Source: Chimaeribacter californicus (lineage in GTDB: Bacteria > Pseudomonadota > Gammaproteobacteria > Enterobacterales > Enterobacteriaceae). From it: a stretch of DNA of 64,000 nt. The stretch spans positions 241,960-305,959 of the forward strand of contig NZ_PJZF01000004.1 of NCBI RefSeq assembly GCF_002858675.1, in the 5' to 3' direction. Positions 42,249-51,090 of this stretch are shown here, piece by piece (within the stretch, counting starts at the first letter, position 1; each line of letters opens with the position of its first letter). The notes beneath the pieces are model-generated. The model was not told the DNA's origin. It worked only from the letters and a program-made list of their open reading frames with translations, and did not search any database. Both the position numbers and the translations under genes were made by a program.

Positions 42249-42755
42249 ATGGCAGTTGGCGATAACGCACTGCGCGAAGCAGTCGCGTATTACATGGAAT
42301 GGGTTTATCAGGTTTCCGTCATCGGCGCAGGCGTGCCGGCAGAAGAATGGAACGCGCCGCTCTTTACCTATCTGCTGACTAATAAACAATTCAATGAGCT
42401 GAAAGTTATCTGTACCCGCCAGGGATGGCCGCCGCCGGGCAGAGGCATTACCTTCTTTCCCCATGTTATCAAACATATCCTTACCGCTCGCGGCAGCAAA
42501 GATGGGTTAACATGGCAGGAGTGCGCAGCTGTACTGGCTGCTTCACTTAATGCCCGCAGCAGTGTGGCAGTGCAGAAAATACACGAGCAACAGGTTGTGG
42601 TACTGAACTCTGTAGAGGTACTGAGAGTGGGTAAAACGCGGGAGAAATACCGGGGAATGCTGATAGTGGAAGTCACTATAAACAACCTGGCCCCGGTCAC
42701 TGCGTATCACGCATCCGAGGCCAAAAGTCGTGCCATCATGAAGAATGGCAGGTAA
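42249..42755 (+). CDS. Unknown protein, possible nuclease-like domain
   Basis: This is a 168-residue protein with AAGGA before the ATG. Its C-terminal half has a pattern HVIKHILTARGSKDGLTWQE, then IHEQQVVVLNS, then MLIVEVTINNLAPVTAYHAS. Paired histidines followed by alternating strands recall the small barnase/EndoU/colicin/RelE-like nuclease domains found in phage and polymorphic toxins. This is a weak visual likeness and not a firm assignment. No obvious immunity gene follows. Downstream, 42756-43165 holds no convincing gene, only a short minus-strand frame. Confidence 0.65.
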   Translation: MAVGDNALREAVAYYMEWVYQVSVIGAGVPAEEWNAPLFTYLLTNKQFNELKVICTRQGWPPPGRGITFFPHVIKHILTARGSKDGLTWQECAAVLAASLNARSSVAVQKIHEQQVVVLNSVEVLRVGKTREKYRGMLIVEVTINNLAPVTAYHASEAKSRAIMKNGR

Positions 42756-43165
42756 AACAGTAATCAGCTGGGGGTACGCCACCCTGAGCGATTTTCCGCA
42801 ATTGAATGCGAATAAACCATCCTGCCCAGCGTTCTCCCCATCGGTTCAGCCTGTGCTGATCTGCATGGCATCGGCGTTTTTCCATGCGTCAACCGATTAC
42901 AGGTGAAATTATACCCGCCTCCTGCTGTTTTCGTCAATGTCGGGCTAAACCAGGCCAACTGCTCCAGCCTTCACGTACACGTCATTAATAAAAAAACGGG
43001 GTATAACGCGCATTCCTGACGTGCCGTAAGTTACACACCTGAACCCTTTATTTTTCACCTAAATGCTTCTCTGTGACGCCAGACTTATTAGGTATGGAGT
43101 CACAAACGTTTTGAGTCATAATCGGCAATCTGTTATAACGGCGGCCACTGAAAATATCGGCAAAA

Positions 43166-44275
43166 ATGAACCAGATGAAAACTACCGAGATCGATTTCAC
43201 CAGTGAACATGTCGGGCAGCATGTGGTGGCGTATATGCAGGCCATCCGCGCCACACCGCTGGCCATGCTGGACAACGTGGATGAAGAGGGCACCGTCGAG
43301 GAGATCATGCGGGTCTGGATCCGGCTCTCCTTGATGATCACGCGCCGGCGGCCGGAGATCGCCATTTCTTCTTTGCTGAACCATGTACTGCCGGGGATTG
43401 GCGCACTGCCGCTGAAAAAAGTCACGCGCCTGCGGCTGAACCGGCTGTTTAACCTGTTACTGGCTGAGGGGAAAATCTCTGAGGCCAAACGGGTGTTCGC
43501 GCTCTGCAAACAGTTCCTTGGCTGGGCGGAAACCCAGGGTTACCTCGATCACTCGCCGCTGGGGTCGATGAAACGCCGTGATGTCGGCGGGCGTAATGCG
43601 CCGCCCCGCGAACGCACCTTAACGGATGCGGAAATCTGGGTGTTCTGGCATGGGCTGGATATGTGGGATTTGTCGGAACAGTGCCGCTGGGCGTTGCGGC
43701 TCTGCCTGCTGTCGGCGCGCCGCCCGGATGAGGTTATCCGCGCGCGGCGGGATGAGTTTGATCTCAATGCCGGCATCTGGCGGCAGGGAAGGCGCAATAA
43801 ATCGCAGCGCGATCACACGTTACCCATCAGCCCGCTGATGCGGCAGTGCATTGAGGCACTTGAGCGGGCGAATACCCCAGACAGTCCCTGGCTGGTGCCG
43901 TCCCCGTTGAATGCCGCGCAACCCTTGTCAAAAGGGGCGATCACCCAATCTTTACGGCGGCTGGTGCGGGCGGAACGCGGGCTGGGGCTGGAACCGTTCA
44001 CCACCCGCGACCTGCGCCGTACCGCACGGTCAAAACTTTCTGCGCTCGGTGTCTCTAATGATGTGGCACGTAAGATAATGAACCACGCCCTTGAGGGTAT
44101 TGATAAAGTGTATGATACGCATGATTATCTGGCACAGATGCAGGTGGCGCTGGACAAATTCTCCGCAGATGTCACCACCATTATCACCGCAGAAAGTTAC
44201 CTGATGCTGTCCCATAAATATGGCGGCGTGCAACTGGCCCTGCCTCCGGCAGCAATGCTCTATATGGAGGCGTGA
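43166..44275 (+). CDS. Tyrosine recombinase (phage integrase family)
   Basis: This 369-residue recombinase has an N-terminal arm and core-binding region (ISSLLNHVLPGIGALPLKKV) and a complete catalytic domain. The first arginine is in LLSARRPDEVIRARRDE. Box II is FTTRDLRRTARSKLSALGV, with Arg in the position often taken by His. The third-box His is in IMNHALEG and the nucleophile tyrosine in VYDTHDYL. It most resembles P4-type island integrases. No tRNA gene or clear att repeat was found beside it, and no phage structural genes follow, so this is a reduced or relic island. Confidence 0.9.
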   Translation: MNQMKTTEIDFTSEHVGQHVVAYMQAIRATPLAMLDNVDEEGTVEEIMRVWIRLSLMITRRRPEIAISSLLNHVLPGIGALPLKKVTRLRLNRLFNLLLAEGKISEAKRVFALCKQFLGWAETQGYLDHSPLGSMKRRDVGGRNAPPRERTLTDAEIWVFWHGLDMWDLSEQCRWALRLCLLSARRPDEVIRARRDEFDLNAGIWRQGRRNKSQRDHTLPISPLMRQCIEALERANTPDSPWLVPSPLNAAQPLSKGAITQSLRRLVRAERGLGLEPFTTRDLRRTARSKLSALGVSNDVARKIMNHALEGIDKVYDTHDYLAQMQVALDKFSADVTTIITAESYLMLSHKYGGVQLALPPAAMLYMEA

Positions 44276-44521
44276 CACTGTCACGCCCGGCAAATAACCC
44301 ATAAGATATTTGGCTTAAGTAATGAAGTAAATCGGTTTTATCAGAGAATAAAAAATAAAGCAGCAAAACTAAGTAGTTGAAGTAGAGGGTTCTCCTGCTT
44401 CCGCTATAATTGTTCTGTTATTTTAATGTAAATCATACTGAGTATTCGCTACCAAAATATTTTATATGCACCATACTCATTAGGTGATGCCCCTCTATAG
44501 CAAGTGAATAAGGGAACCGCT

Positions 44522-44818
44522 ATGAAGCTATTAACCGATATAGTGGAATATAGAACGTGGCTGTTTGATGAGTACCTTTTGTTTCCCGGCTCGGGAATAA
44601 ATCCTCTCATGAATAATGAAGAGGTAGAGGAGTTACTTTTTCAAAACCGGCCCCGGTTTTTTCCATGCATTGCGTATGTCACTCCGTCAGAACGCCATCC
44701 CGGTACAGCGGAAGTAAAATATATCAGTAAAGAGCAGGTTGAACACTGGGCGGGAATTATGGGCAGTCTGCCGGCACGTAATAATGATGATTTTATGAAT
44801 ACCGATGGGAGTTTGTAA
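44522..44818 (+). CDS. Unknown protein, 98 residues
   Basis: I do not recognise this small acidic cytoplasmic protein. ATG 44522 has AAGGGAACC upstream; a GTG frame six codons earlier is less likely. It contains RTWLFDEYLLFPGSG and AYVTPSERHPGTAEVKYISKEQ. The DNA is low in GC compared with the window. The 246 bases before it are AT-rich and hold a TATAAT at 44405-44410 but no matching -35. Confidence 0.6.
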   Translation: MKLLTDIVEYRTWLFDEYLLFPGSGINPLMNNEEVEELLFQNRPRFFPCIAYVTPSERHPGTAEVKYISKEQVEHWAGIMGSLPARNNDDFMNTDGSL

Positions 44819-44926
44819 TCCCCCGGCCTGATTACCCTGCTGCCGGCCCTGCTCCAGAGATTTCCTGAGTCAGGCTGGTCAATCATACCGAGATAATGAA
44901 TTAATAATTAACAGGTTATTTTTAAG

Positions 44927-44959
44927 ATGCTGATTGCCTCAGGATGGCGCAATCAGCAT
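44927..44959. repeat. Perfect 11-bp inverted repeat
   Basis: ATGCTGATTGC (44927-44937) and GCAATCAGCAT (44949-44959) enclose an 11-base loop, between two convergent unknown genes. No T-run follows on either strand, so it is not a standard terminator. Confidence 0.6.
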
Positions 44960-45008
44960 TGGTATATGCCCATTCCTCTGCCCTTATCCTGCTTCACAGT
45001 GGTGCAAT

Positions 45009-45269
45009 TCACCCGGCCTGCTCATTATTGGCCGCGTCCAGCACCCCGTCGGTGATATCCTGGTGGACGACCCGTTCACGGTAAGCCGTCATATTGATAA
45101 TGGCTATATCAAGCGCCGCCAACAGCTGCAACTGATTGAGCTTTGGTGAGAAGAATACCTCCGTTCCGGCTTCGCTGGACATAATTAACAATGGGATCGC
45201 ATGGTGCGGCCCCGCATCGTGATAAATTTGTTCATACGTATTTTTGAGAATAGGGATCTTTCTTTTCAT
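45009..45269 (-). CDS. Unknown protein, 86 residues
   Basis: This is an unrecognised small protein with a basic start (MKRKIPILKNTYEQIYHD), a hydrophobic strand (AIPLLIMSSEAGTEVFF) and a helix (LQLLAALDIAIINMTAYRE). AAGGGTGAGC precedes the ATG, a fair ribosome site. It closes the low-GC accessory patch on the right. There is no signal peptide. The 350 bases between it and cydA contain no further gene. Confidence 0.55.
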   Translation of the reverse strand: MKRKIPILKNTYEQIYHDAGPHHAIPLLIMSSEAGTEVFFSPKLNQLQLLAALDIAIINMTAYRERVVHQDITDGVLDAANNEQAG

Positions 45270-45625
45270 CGCTCACCCTTACTTGGCTTGTCAGTACGCA
45301 GCATTGTCTGTCATATCTAAATGAAAGTCATCGTTAAGAATATGATGAATAATAGAAATATAAATCATCGCGGGTCTGCCGCGTCTATAACTATAGGCCG
45401 GATTCCGCCAGGTTGATCGGCCAATGTGTAAGTTGGGAGTATGTTCACACAAATCAATTAATATCATTTACAGCGTGCATTGTCCTTGGGACACCCTCAC
45501 TTTTCTCATTGACCGTTATCGCAGTAAGCGGCTTTTTCCTTTACATCAATCACATCCTCTTTCTTCCCGCCGTTTGCTGTCTTGCAAAGCCCCCGGCCGC
45601 GCATAGACTTTGGGAAGGAGGCACC

Positions 45626-47011
45626 ATGCATACTCACGATCTTGTGTTGCTCATCAGCCGCGCGCAGTTTGCGTTTACCATTGGGTTCCATATTGTGCTG
45701 GCGGCGCTGGCCATCGGCCTGTCGCTGTTCCTCAGTGTGATTAACATCCTTTGGGTACGCACCCGCCGCCAGACCTATCTGGACATCATGCACTTCTGGC
45801 AAAAGGTTTTTGCCCTGAACATGGGCGTGGGCGTTGTTACCGGGGTGGTGATGGAGTTTCAGTTCGGCACGCACTGGGGGCCGTTTACCGCACGAACCGG
45901 GGCAGTGATTGGCCCGCTGATGTTTTATGAGGTGCTGGTCGCGTTTTTTATTGAGGCGGGTTTTGTGGGGCTGATGCTGTTCGGCTTGCAGAAAATCGGT
46001 GCGCGCCTGCACCTGTGCGCCACCTTAATGGTGACCCTCGGCGCCATTATCAGCGCATTCTGGATTGTGGCCGCCAACTCCTGGATGCAGACGCCGGCAG
46101 GGTTCGCGTTCGGCAGCGGTGGCCGCTTTGTGCCCACCGACTGGTGGGCGGTGATTTTCACGCCCTCATTCCCTTACCGTTTTCTGCATATGCTGCTGGC
46201 TTCGCTGATCGGTACCGCCCTGTTGATTGCCGCCTGCGCGGCCTGGCACCTGTTGCGGGATCGGCAGCACCCACAGGCGCGGGTGATGTATGCCGTCAGC
46301 CTCGCCGGGCTGATTCTTTTTACGCCGCTGCAAATCCTCGTAGGGGATCTGCATGGAGAGAATACCCTGGCGCACCAGCCACAAAAGCTGGCCGCGATGG
46401 AGGGCAGCTGGCAACGGCCTGCGCCGGGCGAGGGCGAACCGCTGCGGCTGTTTGCCCTGCCGGACCAGCAACAGCAACGCAACCGGGCGGAAGTGGCTAT
46501 CCCGCATGTTGGGTCACTCTATTTGCGCCATAACCTGACCGGCACCATTACGCCGCTCTCGGCTTTTCCGCCTGCTGACCTCCCCAACGTGCCGCTGGTG
46601 TTTTTTGCCTTCCGGCTGATGGTGGGGCTGGGGCTGCTGATGGCGCTGGCGGCGTTGGCCGCGCTGGTGTTGTGGCTGCGCGGCCGGTTATTTGAGAGCC
46701 GCACGCTGGCCCGGTTGATGGTGGCCCTCGGCCCGGCAGGGTTTGTCGCGATGCTCGCCGGCTGGGTAGTGACGGAATCCGGCCGGCAGCCTTTCACCGT
46801 GTATGGGCTGATGCGCACCAGTGAGAGCGCCAGCGTGCTGAGCCTGCCGCTTTCGCTGGCGGTGATGGCGGTTATCGCCGTGGTCTATCTGCTGACGTTC
46901 GGCATCGGCTTTATGCTCCTGCTGCGGATTCTGGCGCAGCGGCCTGAAACCGGGGAGCAGGGTGCCGCGCCGGAAATGTGGCAGATGCTCTCCCAGCCGG
47001 AGGAAAAATAG
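45626..47011 (+). CDS. cydA: Cytochrome bd oxidase subunit I (cyanide-insensitive type)
   Basis: This 461-residue quinol oxidase subunit carries hemes b558, b595 and d in the inner membrane. I start at ATG 45626 because GGAAGGAGG lies just upstream and the N-terminus aligns with the family (LISRAQFAFTIGFHIVLAAL, with the early heme histidine). The Q-loop is the short type (GDLHGENTLAHQPQKLAAMEG), and GRQPFTVYGLMRTSESAS matches CioA-type enzymes. This form gives respiration at low oxygen or under cyanide or nitric oxide. Its stop shares a base with the cydB start. Confidence 0.93.
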   Translation: MHTHDLVLLISRAQFAFTIGFHIVLAALAIGLSLFLSVINILWVRTRRQTYLDIMHFWQKVFALNMGVGVVTGVVMEFQFGTHWGPFTARTGAVIGPLMFYEVLVAFFIEAGFVGLMLFGLQKIGARLHLCATLMVTLGAIISAFWIVAANSWMQTPAGFAFGSGGRFVPTDWWAVIFTPSFPYRFLHMLLASLIGTALLIAACAAWHLLRDRQHPQARVMYAVSLAGLILFTPLQILVGDLHGENTLAHQPQKLAAMEGSWQRPAPGEGEPLRLFALPDQQQQRNRAEVAIPHVGSLYLRHNLTGTITPLSAFPPADLPNVPLVFFAFRLMVGLGLLMALAALAALVLWLRGRLFESRTLARLMVALGPAGFVAMLAGWVVTESGRQPFTVYGLMRTSESASVLSLPLSLAVMAVIAVVYLLTFGIGFMLLLRILAQRPETGEQGAAPEMWQMLSQPEEK

Positions 47012-48018
47012 TGGACTTGTTAACCGGGCAGGATGGGCTGGCGATTGTCTCCGGGGCGACGCTGGCTTTCTCGCTGCTGACCTATATCCTGCTGGACGGC
47101 ACCGATCTGGGCGTCGGCATCTGGCTCGGCCTCACCCGGCAAGCGGCCGATCGCCACCGGCTGGCGCTCTCCATCCTGCCGATCTGGGACGCCAACGAAA
47201 CCTGGCTGGTGCTGCTGCTGGGTGGGATGCTGGCGCTGTTTCCCACCGCCTACAGCGCCTTTTTCACGGCCATGCTGGTGCCGTCCCTGATGATGGCGAT
47301 AGCGCTGGTGCTGCGTGGGGCGGCGGTGGAGTTCCGGCAGGTATCGCGCCGCCCCTGGCTGTGTGACCTGGCAATTTTTGCCGGTTCACTGAGTGCCGCG
47401 TTTTTTCAGGGCATCCTGTTCGGCAGCGTGATTCAGGGCATCCCCGGCGGGGCGGCCCCACCGGAAACCCTGCTGTGGTGTACCCCGTTCACCCTGTTCA
47501 GCGGTGGGCTGGTAGTCGTGCTCTATCTGTTAATGGGCGCAGGCTGGCTGATCTGGCGGATGGCCGGTGAACTGAGTAACTTTTACCGGCGGCGCGCCGC
47601 CTGGCTTGGCGTGCTTACCCTGCTGCTGGGTGCGGTGTTTCTGGCGTGGATGATCCGGCTGAATGCGCATAACGCCGCCCGCTGGCAGGACACGCCGGTC
47701 TGGGTGACGTTCCTGGGGCTGCTGGCAATACTCACGTGGATATTTTACCGGGTGTTACACCACCACCTGACAGTGTTACCGTTGATGACACTCTTATTGG
47801 CGGTAGCATTCGTCTTTATGGCAATTGCACTGACATTATTTCCGCTGCTCCTGCCGCCGCACGTCACGCTGTTTAACAGCGCCGCGCCCGCGGCCACACA
47901 AGGATTTGTGCTGGTGGGCTACGGGTTGGTTATCCCGTTTACCTTATTTTATAACACCTATGTTTTTTCAGTATTCAGGGGTAAAATTCACCGACAATCA
48001 GTGTCGGTTAAAAATTGA
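47011..48018 (+). CDS. cydB: Cytochrome bd oxidase subunit II
   Basis: This 335-residue second subunit is a multi-helix membrane protein with the family features LLDGTDLGVGIWLGL and PIWDANETWLVLLLGGMLALFPTAYS. It starts at GTG 47011, overlapping the last base of the cydA TAG, with GGAGG 7 bases upstream; longer frames would begin inside cydA. The C-terminus ends with a helix and a short basic tail. It completes the oxidase with cydA. Confidence 0.92.
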   Translation: MDLLTGQDGLAIVSGATLAFSLLTYILLDGTDLGVGIWLGLTRQAADRHRLALSILPIWDANETWLVLLLGGMLALFPTAYSAFFTAMLVPSLMMAIALVLRGAAVEFRQVSRRPWLCDLAIFAGSLSAAFFQGILFGSVIQGIPGGAAPPETLLWCTPFTLFSGGLVVVLYLLMGAGWLIWRMAGELSNFYRRRAAWLGVLTLLLGAVFLAWMIRLNAHNAARWQDTPVWVTFLGLLAILTWIFYRVLHHHLTVLPLMTLLLAVAFVFMAIALTLFPLLLPPHVTLFNSAAPAATQGFVLVGYGLVIPFTLFYNTYVFSVFRGKIHRQSVSVKN

Positions 48019-48112
48019 TATTACAATAATGCTGATCTATACCTTCAAAACAGCGCGCTTTTCTGGGCATGATAGTGATCCACTGTAAATGCACTGGTAA
48101 AAGGAAGGTTAT

Positions 48113-48259
48113 ATGAAAGACAGCGAATTACCCGGCAAAATACAAGACGACCCGCATGAAGGTCAACCTGATGGTAAAACCAACCTGGCAATCGCCTATA
48201 CGGCATGGGCCATATTTGTGTTGGTCATCGGTACTTATGTCGTGGTGTTCTGGCGTTGA
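48113..48259 (+). CDS. Single-helix membrane protein, 48 residues, beside the bd oxidase
   Basis: The frame from ATG 48113 gives MKDSELPGKIQDDPHEGQPD followed by a short linker and one clear transmembrane helix (LAIAYTAWAIFVLVIGTYVV) ending in FWR. AAAGGAAGG precedes the ATG and a strong terminator follows the stop. It lies 94 bases after cydB. Bd oxidases often have a tiny third subunit (CydX, about 37 residues), but that protein has its helix at the N-terminus, while this one has it at the C-terminus. A CTATACC box at 48037-48043 could give separate transcription. It is either a new bd accessory subunit or an unrelated stress membrane peptide. Confidence 0.8.
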   Translation: MKDSELPGKIQDDPHEGQPDGKTNLAIAYTAWAIFVLVIGTYVVVFWR

Positions 48260-48286
48260 TAATAAACGCTGAACCCTGACAACATT

Positions 48287-48326
48287 ACCCGCCTGATATC
48301 ATTAAGATACAGGCGGGTTACTTTTA
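48287..48326 (+). terminator. Terminator after the small membrane protein
   Basis: ACCCGCCTG (48287-48295) and CAGGCGGGT (48310-48318) form a perfect 9-base stem, followed by TACTTTTATT. The 330 bases from here to the next gene hold no convincing gene. Confidence 0.85.
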
Positions 48327-48658
48327 TTCTCCCCGCCGGATCTTCCCTTCAGAATCCTCTTAAAAGCTTTACGGCCCTTTTTTCCTGGCAGGTAAATGAA
48401 TCTCCTCTTTTTCATCGCGCCGGGGTAAACCGATAAACGCTGTCAGGCCGCGTACCATGCGGCTTCGCGCCGTAGCGGGTTGGGTACGTTCCGCCACAAG
48501 GAAAAGCCAAATTTATTATTTTCATAGAGTTAATATCGGTAAATTGGCCTTTGCTAAACACAATCTGTGTAGCCGGACTGGATAAATGGTCATTTGCAGC
48601 TAAGCTTAGTCAGGTAACGGAAAATGATGTTCTACGGTGAATAACTGGGAGATAACGT

Positions 48659-49165
48659 ATGACAACGCTAGAAAATTATCTTGATTGGCTGCGAGACGCT
48701 CACGCGATGGAAGAACAAGCCGAAACTATGCTGAAAGGCATGGCCGGTCGCCTTGAGCATTATCCTGACCTGAAAATGCGTATCGAGCAGCATATTAGCG
48801 AAACCAAAGATCAACAGCGTCTGGTTCAAAGCGTCATTGATCGTTATGACACCTCTAATTCCACGTTAAAAGATATTGCCGGTAAAGCCACGGCAATGGG
48901 CCAGGCAATGGGTGGTATGTTTGCCAGCGATGAAGTCGTTAAAGGTGCCATCAGTGGTTACGTGTTTGAAAATCTGGAAATTGCTTCCTATACCTCGTTG
49001 ATTGCTGCCGCGAAAGTGGTGGGTGACCAGGAAGGGGAGCGTATTTTCGCCCAGATCCTGGAGCAGGAAGTGGCCATGGCAAAATGGTGCCTGGATCATC
49101 TGCCGGATGTAACCCAGAAATTCCTCGCCCGTTCTGAAGCACCGAATACCGAAGCAAAAAAATAG
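48659..49165 (+). CDS. yciE: YciE-like ferritin-fold stress protein (DUF892)
   Basis: This 168-residue all-helical protein starts MTTLENYLDWLRDAHAMEEQ. Regular acidic and histidine positions (HAMEEQAE, EQHISETKDQQ, EQEVAMAKW) suit a ferritin-like di-metal fold. It matches the YciE group of the YciE/YciF stress proteins induced in stationary phase under RpoS. GGGAG precedes the ATG. It heads a group with manganese catalase and YciF, a common association in enterobacteria. Confidence 0.85.
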   Translation: MTTLENYLDWLRDAHAMEEQAETMLKGMAGRLEHYPDLKMRIEQHISETKDQQRLVQSVIDRYDTSNSTLKDIAGKATAMGQAMGGMFASDEVVKGAISGYVFENLEIASYTSLIAAAKVVGDQEGERIFAQILEQEVAMAKWCLDHLPDVTQKFLARSEAPNTEAKK

Positions 49166-49333
49166 TCTTTCATTCTTATCCCGGCACTGCGGTGCCGGGA
49201 TGAAAATTGCTGTAACCCTTTATTAATTGCAGTAAACCCCTTTTCCGATTCTATGCCTGAATAAGGCAGGGTGATCTTTACCCTTAAATTTGCGGAGTCG
49301 GGTGAATATGTCCAAAACAAGAGGAAGCATATA

Positions 49334-50230
49334 ATGTTTAAGCATGTTAAAGGACTTCAATATACCGTTCGTGTTGCCGGCCCCAACCCAGGCCTGGCGA
49401 ATTTAATGCTGGAGCAATTTGGCGGTGCGCAGGGCGAACTGGCCGCAGCGATGCGCTACTTTACTCAGGGTCTGGCAGAAGATGATGCAGGGCGTAAAGA
49501 CCTGTTGCTGGACATCGCGACCGAAGAGCTCAGCCACCTGGAAATCATCGGCACCATCATTGCGATGCTGAACAAAGGCGCGAAAGGCGACCTGGCGGAA
49601 GGGACGCAGAAAGAAGCGGAACTCTACCGTTCACTGACCGGCAACGGCAATGACAGCCACATTACCTCCCTGCTGTATGGCGGTGGCCCAAGCCTGATTA
49701 ACTCCGCGGGCGTGCCGTGGACAGCGGCTTATATTGATACCATTGGCGAGCCGACGGCTGACCTGCGCTCCAACATTGCCGCAGAAGCCCGTGCCAAACT
49801 GGTGTATGAGCGCCTGATCAATGTGACTGATGACCCGGGCATCAAAGACGCGCTGGGCTTCCTGATGACGCGTGAAGTCGCTCACCAGAAATCCTTTGAA
49901 AAAGCGCTGTACTCCATCCGCAATAACTTCCCGCCGGGCAAACTGCCGCCGGTACCGGAATATGCCAACACCTATTTCAACATGTCCGGTGAGGGTGAAG
50001 TGCGCGGCAGCTGGAATGCGGACGAGAACTTCAACTACGTCAGCGATCCACAACCGGCCGTTGACGGCGGCGATGGCAGCGCCTCTGTGACGCTGGGCAG
50101 CGAGCAAAAAACCGATCTGGACGCGATGGCGATGCGCTTGCAATCCAGCCCGGACGTTAACCCGGTGACCGGTGCTGATTTGGGTGCCGCTAACCCGATC
50201 GATAAAGATCGCACCACGGGTAAAAAATAA
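49334..50230 (+). CDS. katN: Manganese catalase
   Basis: This 298-residue non-heme catalase breaks down hydrogen peroxide with a di-manganese centre. The start at ATG 49334 has GAGGAAGC upstream. Metal-ligand helices are seen in FGGAQGELAAAMRYFTQGL and LDIATEELSHLEIIGTI (Glu and His), and further on in AEARAKLVYERL and TREVAHQKSFEKAL. The C-terminal extension is loop-rich (YFNMSGEGEVRGSWNADENF). It lies in the RpoS-type stress cluster and ends in a strong terminator. Confidence 0.95.
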   Translation: MFKHVKGLQYTVRVAGPNPGLANLMLEQFGGAQGELAAAMRYFTQGLAEDDAGRKDLLLDIATEELSHLEIIGTIIAMLNKGAKGDLAEGTQKEAELYRSLTGNGNDSHITSLLYGGGPSLINSAGVPWTAAYIDTIGEPTADLRSNIAAEARAKLVYERLINVTDDPGIKDALGFLMTREVAHQKSFEKALYSIRNNFPPGKLPPVPEYANTYFNMSGEGEVRGSWNADENFNYVSDPQPAVDGGDGSASVTLGSEQKTDLDAMAMRLQSSPDVNPVTGADLGAANPIDKDRTTGKK

Positions 50231-50270
50231 GCCACTTAACCTGCGGCTTTTGCCGCTGGTTTGAATAATC

Positions 50271-50298
50271 GCCGCCCTGTTCATCGGGCGGCTTTTTT
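50271..50298 (+). terminator. Terminator of the manganese catalase gene
   Basis: GCCGCCC (50271-50277) and GGGCGGC (50286-50292) are followed by six T residues. Confidence 0.9.
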
Positions 50299-50456
50299 AT
50301 TGCCTGCTTTTCATGTTAAGAAGTCGTTAATCATTATTCGTAAGGTATCAGGCAGCCTGCTTAAATATTCCGCTCTTGTCTAGGAATAGTCCCAATACAT
50401 TATCCGCCGGTCATCAGGCTATTTCACCTTAATAAACGGGACGTTATAGTAGCCGG

Positions 50457-50523
50457 GTAATGATTTTCTCTGTAACGAAGATCACGTTGACATTTTTTGC
50501 CCGCATCTTGCGGGCTTTTTTTT
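50457..50523 (+). ncRNA. Candidate small RNA
   Basis: A free-standing terminator (GCCCGC 50499-50504, GCGGGC 50510-50515, then eight T residues) sits in a gene-free stretch after the catalase terminator. TATAGT at 50445-50450 with a weak TTTCAC 17 bases upstream could start a transcript near 50457, giving about 65 bases. There is no open frame in it. It was not recognised as a known RNA. Confidence 0.3.
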
Positions 50524-50548
50524 ACCCGCAGCCTGGATAACGCCCAAT

Positions 50549-50572
50549 AAAAAACCCCGGCATTAGCCGGGG
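50549..50572 (-). terminator. Terminator of yciF
   Basis: CCCCGGC (50555-50561) and GCCGGGG (50566-50572) with a 4-base loop are followed on the minus strand by six T residues. Confidence 0.9.
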
Positions 50573-50601
50573 CGGGGATATCTTATTAACTAAAAGCGCG
50601 T

Positions 50602-51090
50602 TTATTTCGCCGGAGCGGTCTGGGCTTCCGCAATAATAGTCAGCTTCTCGTCGGTGGCTTTCTCTTCTTTCAGCGTTTCTGCCAGCAGATCCGCCGCCTG
50701 GGTAAAGCCCAGTTTCAGCGCCATCGCATGCAGGGTGCCGTAAGTCGCGATCTCATAGTGCTCAACTTTCTGCGCAGCCCCGATCAGGCCGGCATCACGC
50801 ACCGGGCCTTTTTCAACGCTATCAATAATTTCCTGCGCTTCTTCTGCCAGCCCTTCCAGCGCATGGCACTTCATACGTTTGATGCGCACTTCCGGCGTGG
50901 CTTCAACCAGCTGATCCAGACGTTCAATCTGCCCCTGGGTTTCTTCCAGGTGGGTATTGAAAGCATCAACTAACTTAGGGTCCTCAGCCGCACGGGCCAT
51001 TTTCGGAAGAGCCTTAGTTATTTGTTTCTCGGCGCTGTAAACGTCAGACAAATCATGAATGAAAAGATCCTTCAGGGTCTTAATAGCCAT
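50602..51090 (-). CDS. yciF: YciF ferritin-fold stress protein (DUF892)
   Basis: This 162-residue protein matches YciF along its length (MAIKTLKDLFIHDLSDVYSA, then KQITKALPKMARAA and HYEIATYGTLHAMA). It forms a ferritin-like helical bundle with Glu and His metal positions (LEETQGQIERL, QKVEHYEIATYG). It is induced under general stress. It lies opposite to the catalase gene and has its own terminator. The small glycine-rich yciG, often found with it, is not present. GAGGATAACC precedes the ATG. Confidence 0.93.
   Translation of the reverse strand: MAIKTLKDLFIHDLSDVYSAEKQITKALPKMARAAEDPKLVDAFNTHLEETQGQIERLDQLVEATPEVRIKRMKCHALEGLAEEAQEIIDSVEKGPVRDAGLIGAAQKVEHYEIATYGTLHAMALKLGFTQAADLLAETLKEEKATDEKLTIIAEAQTAPAK

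Noticed and set aside
42764..42958. Minus-strand 64-codon frame (ending SIAENRSGWRTPS)
   Set aside because: It recalls small phage-island proteins and lies beside the integrase, but it has no ribosome site and I could not confirm a family, so it is left out of the gene list.
42756..45625. tRNA gene as integration site for the recombinase
   Set aside because: No T-loop-like GTTCGA/GTTCAA with matching acceptor stem was seen in the gene-free stretches.
48369..48497. Minus-strand 42-codon GTG frame with protein-like sequence before the yciE-like gene
   Set aside because: No ribosome site precedes the GTG and no terminator or promoter supports it.
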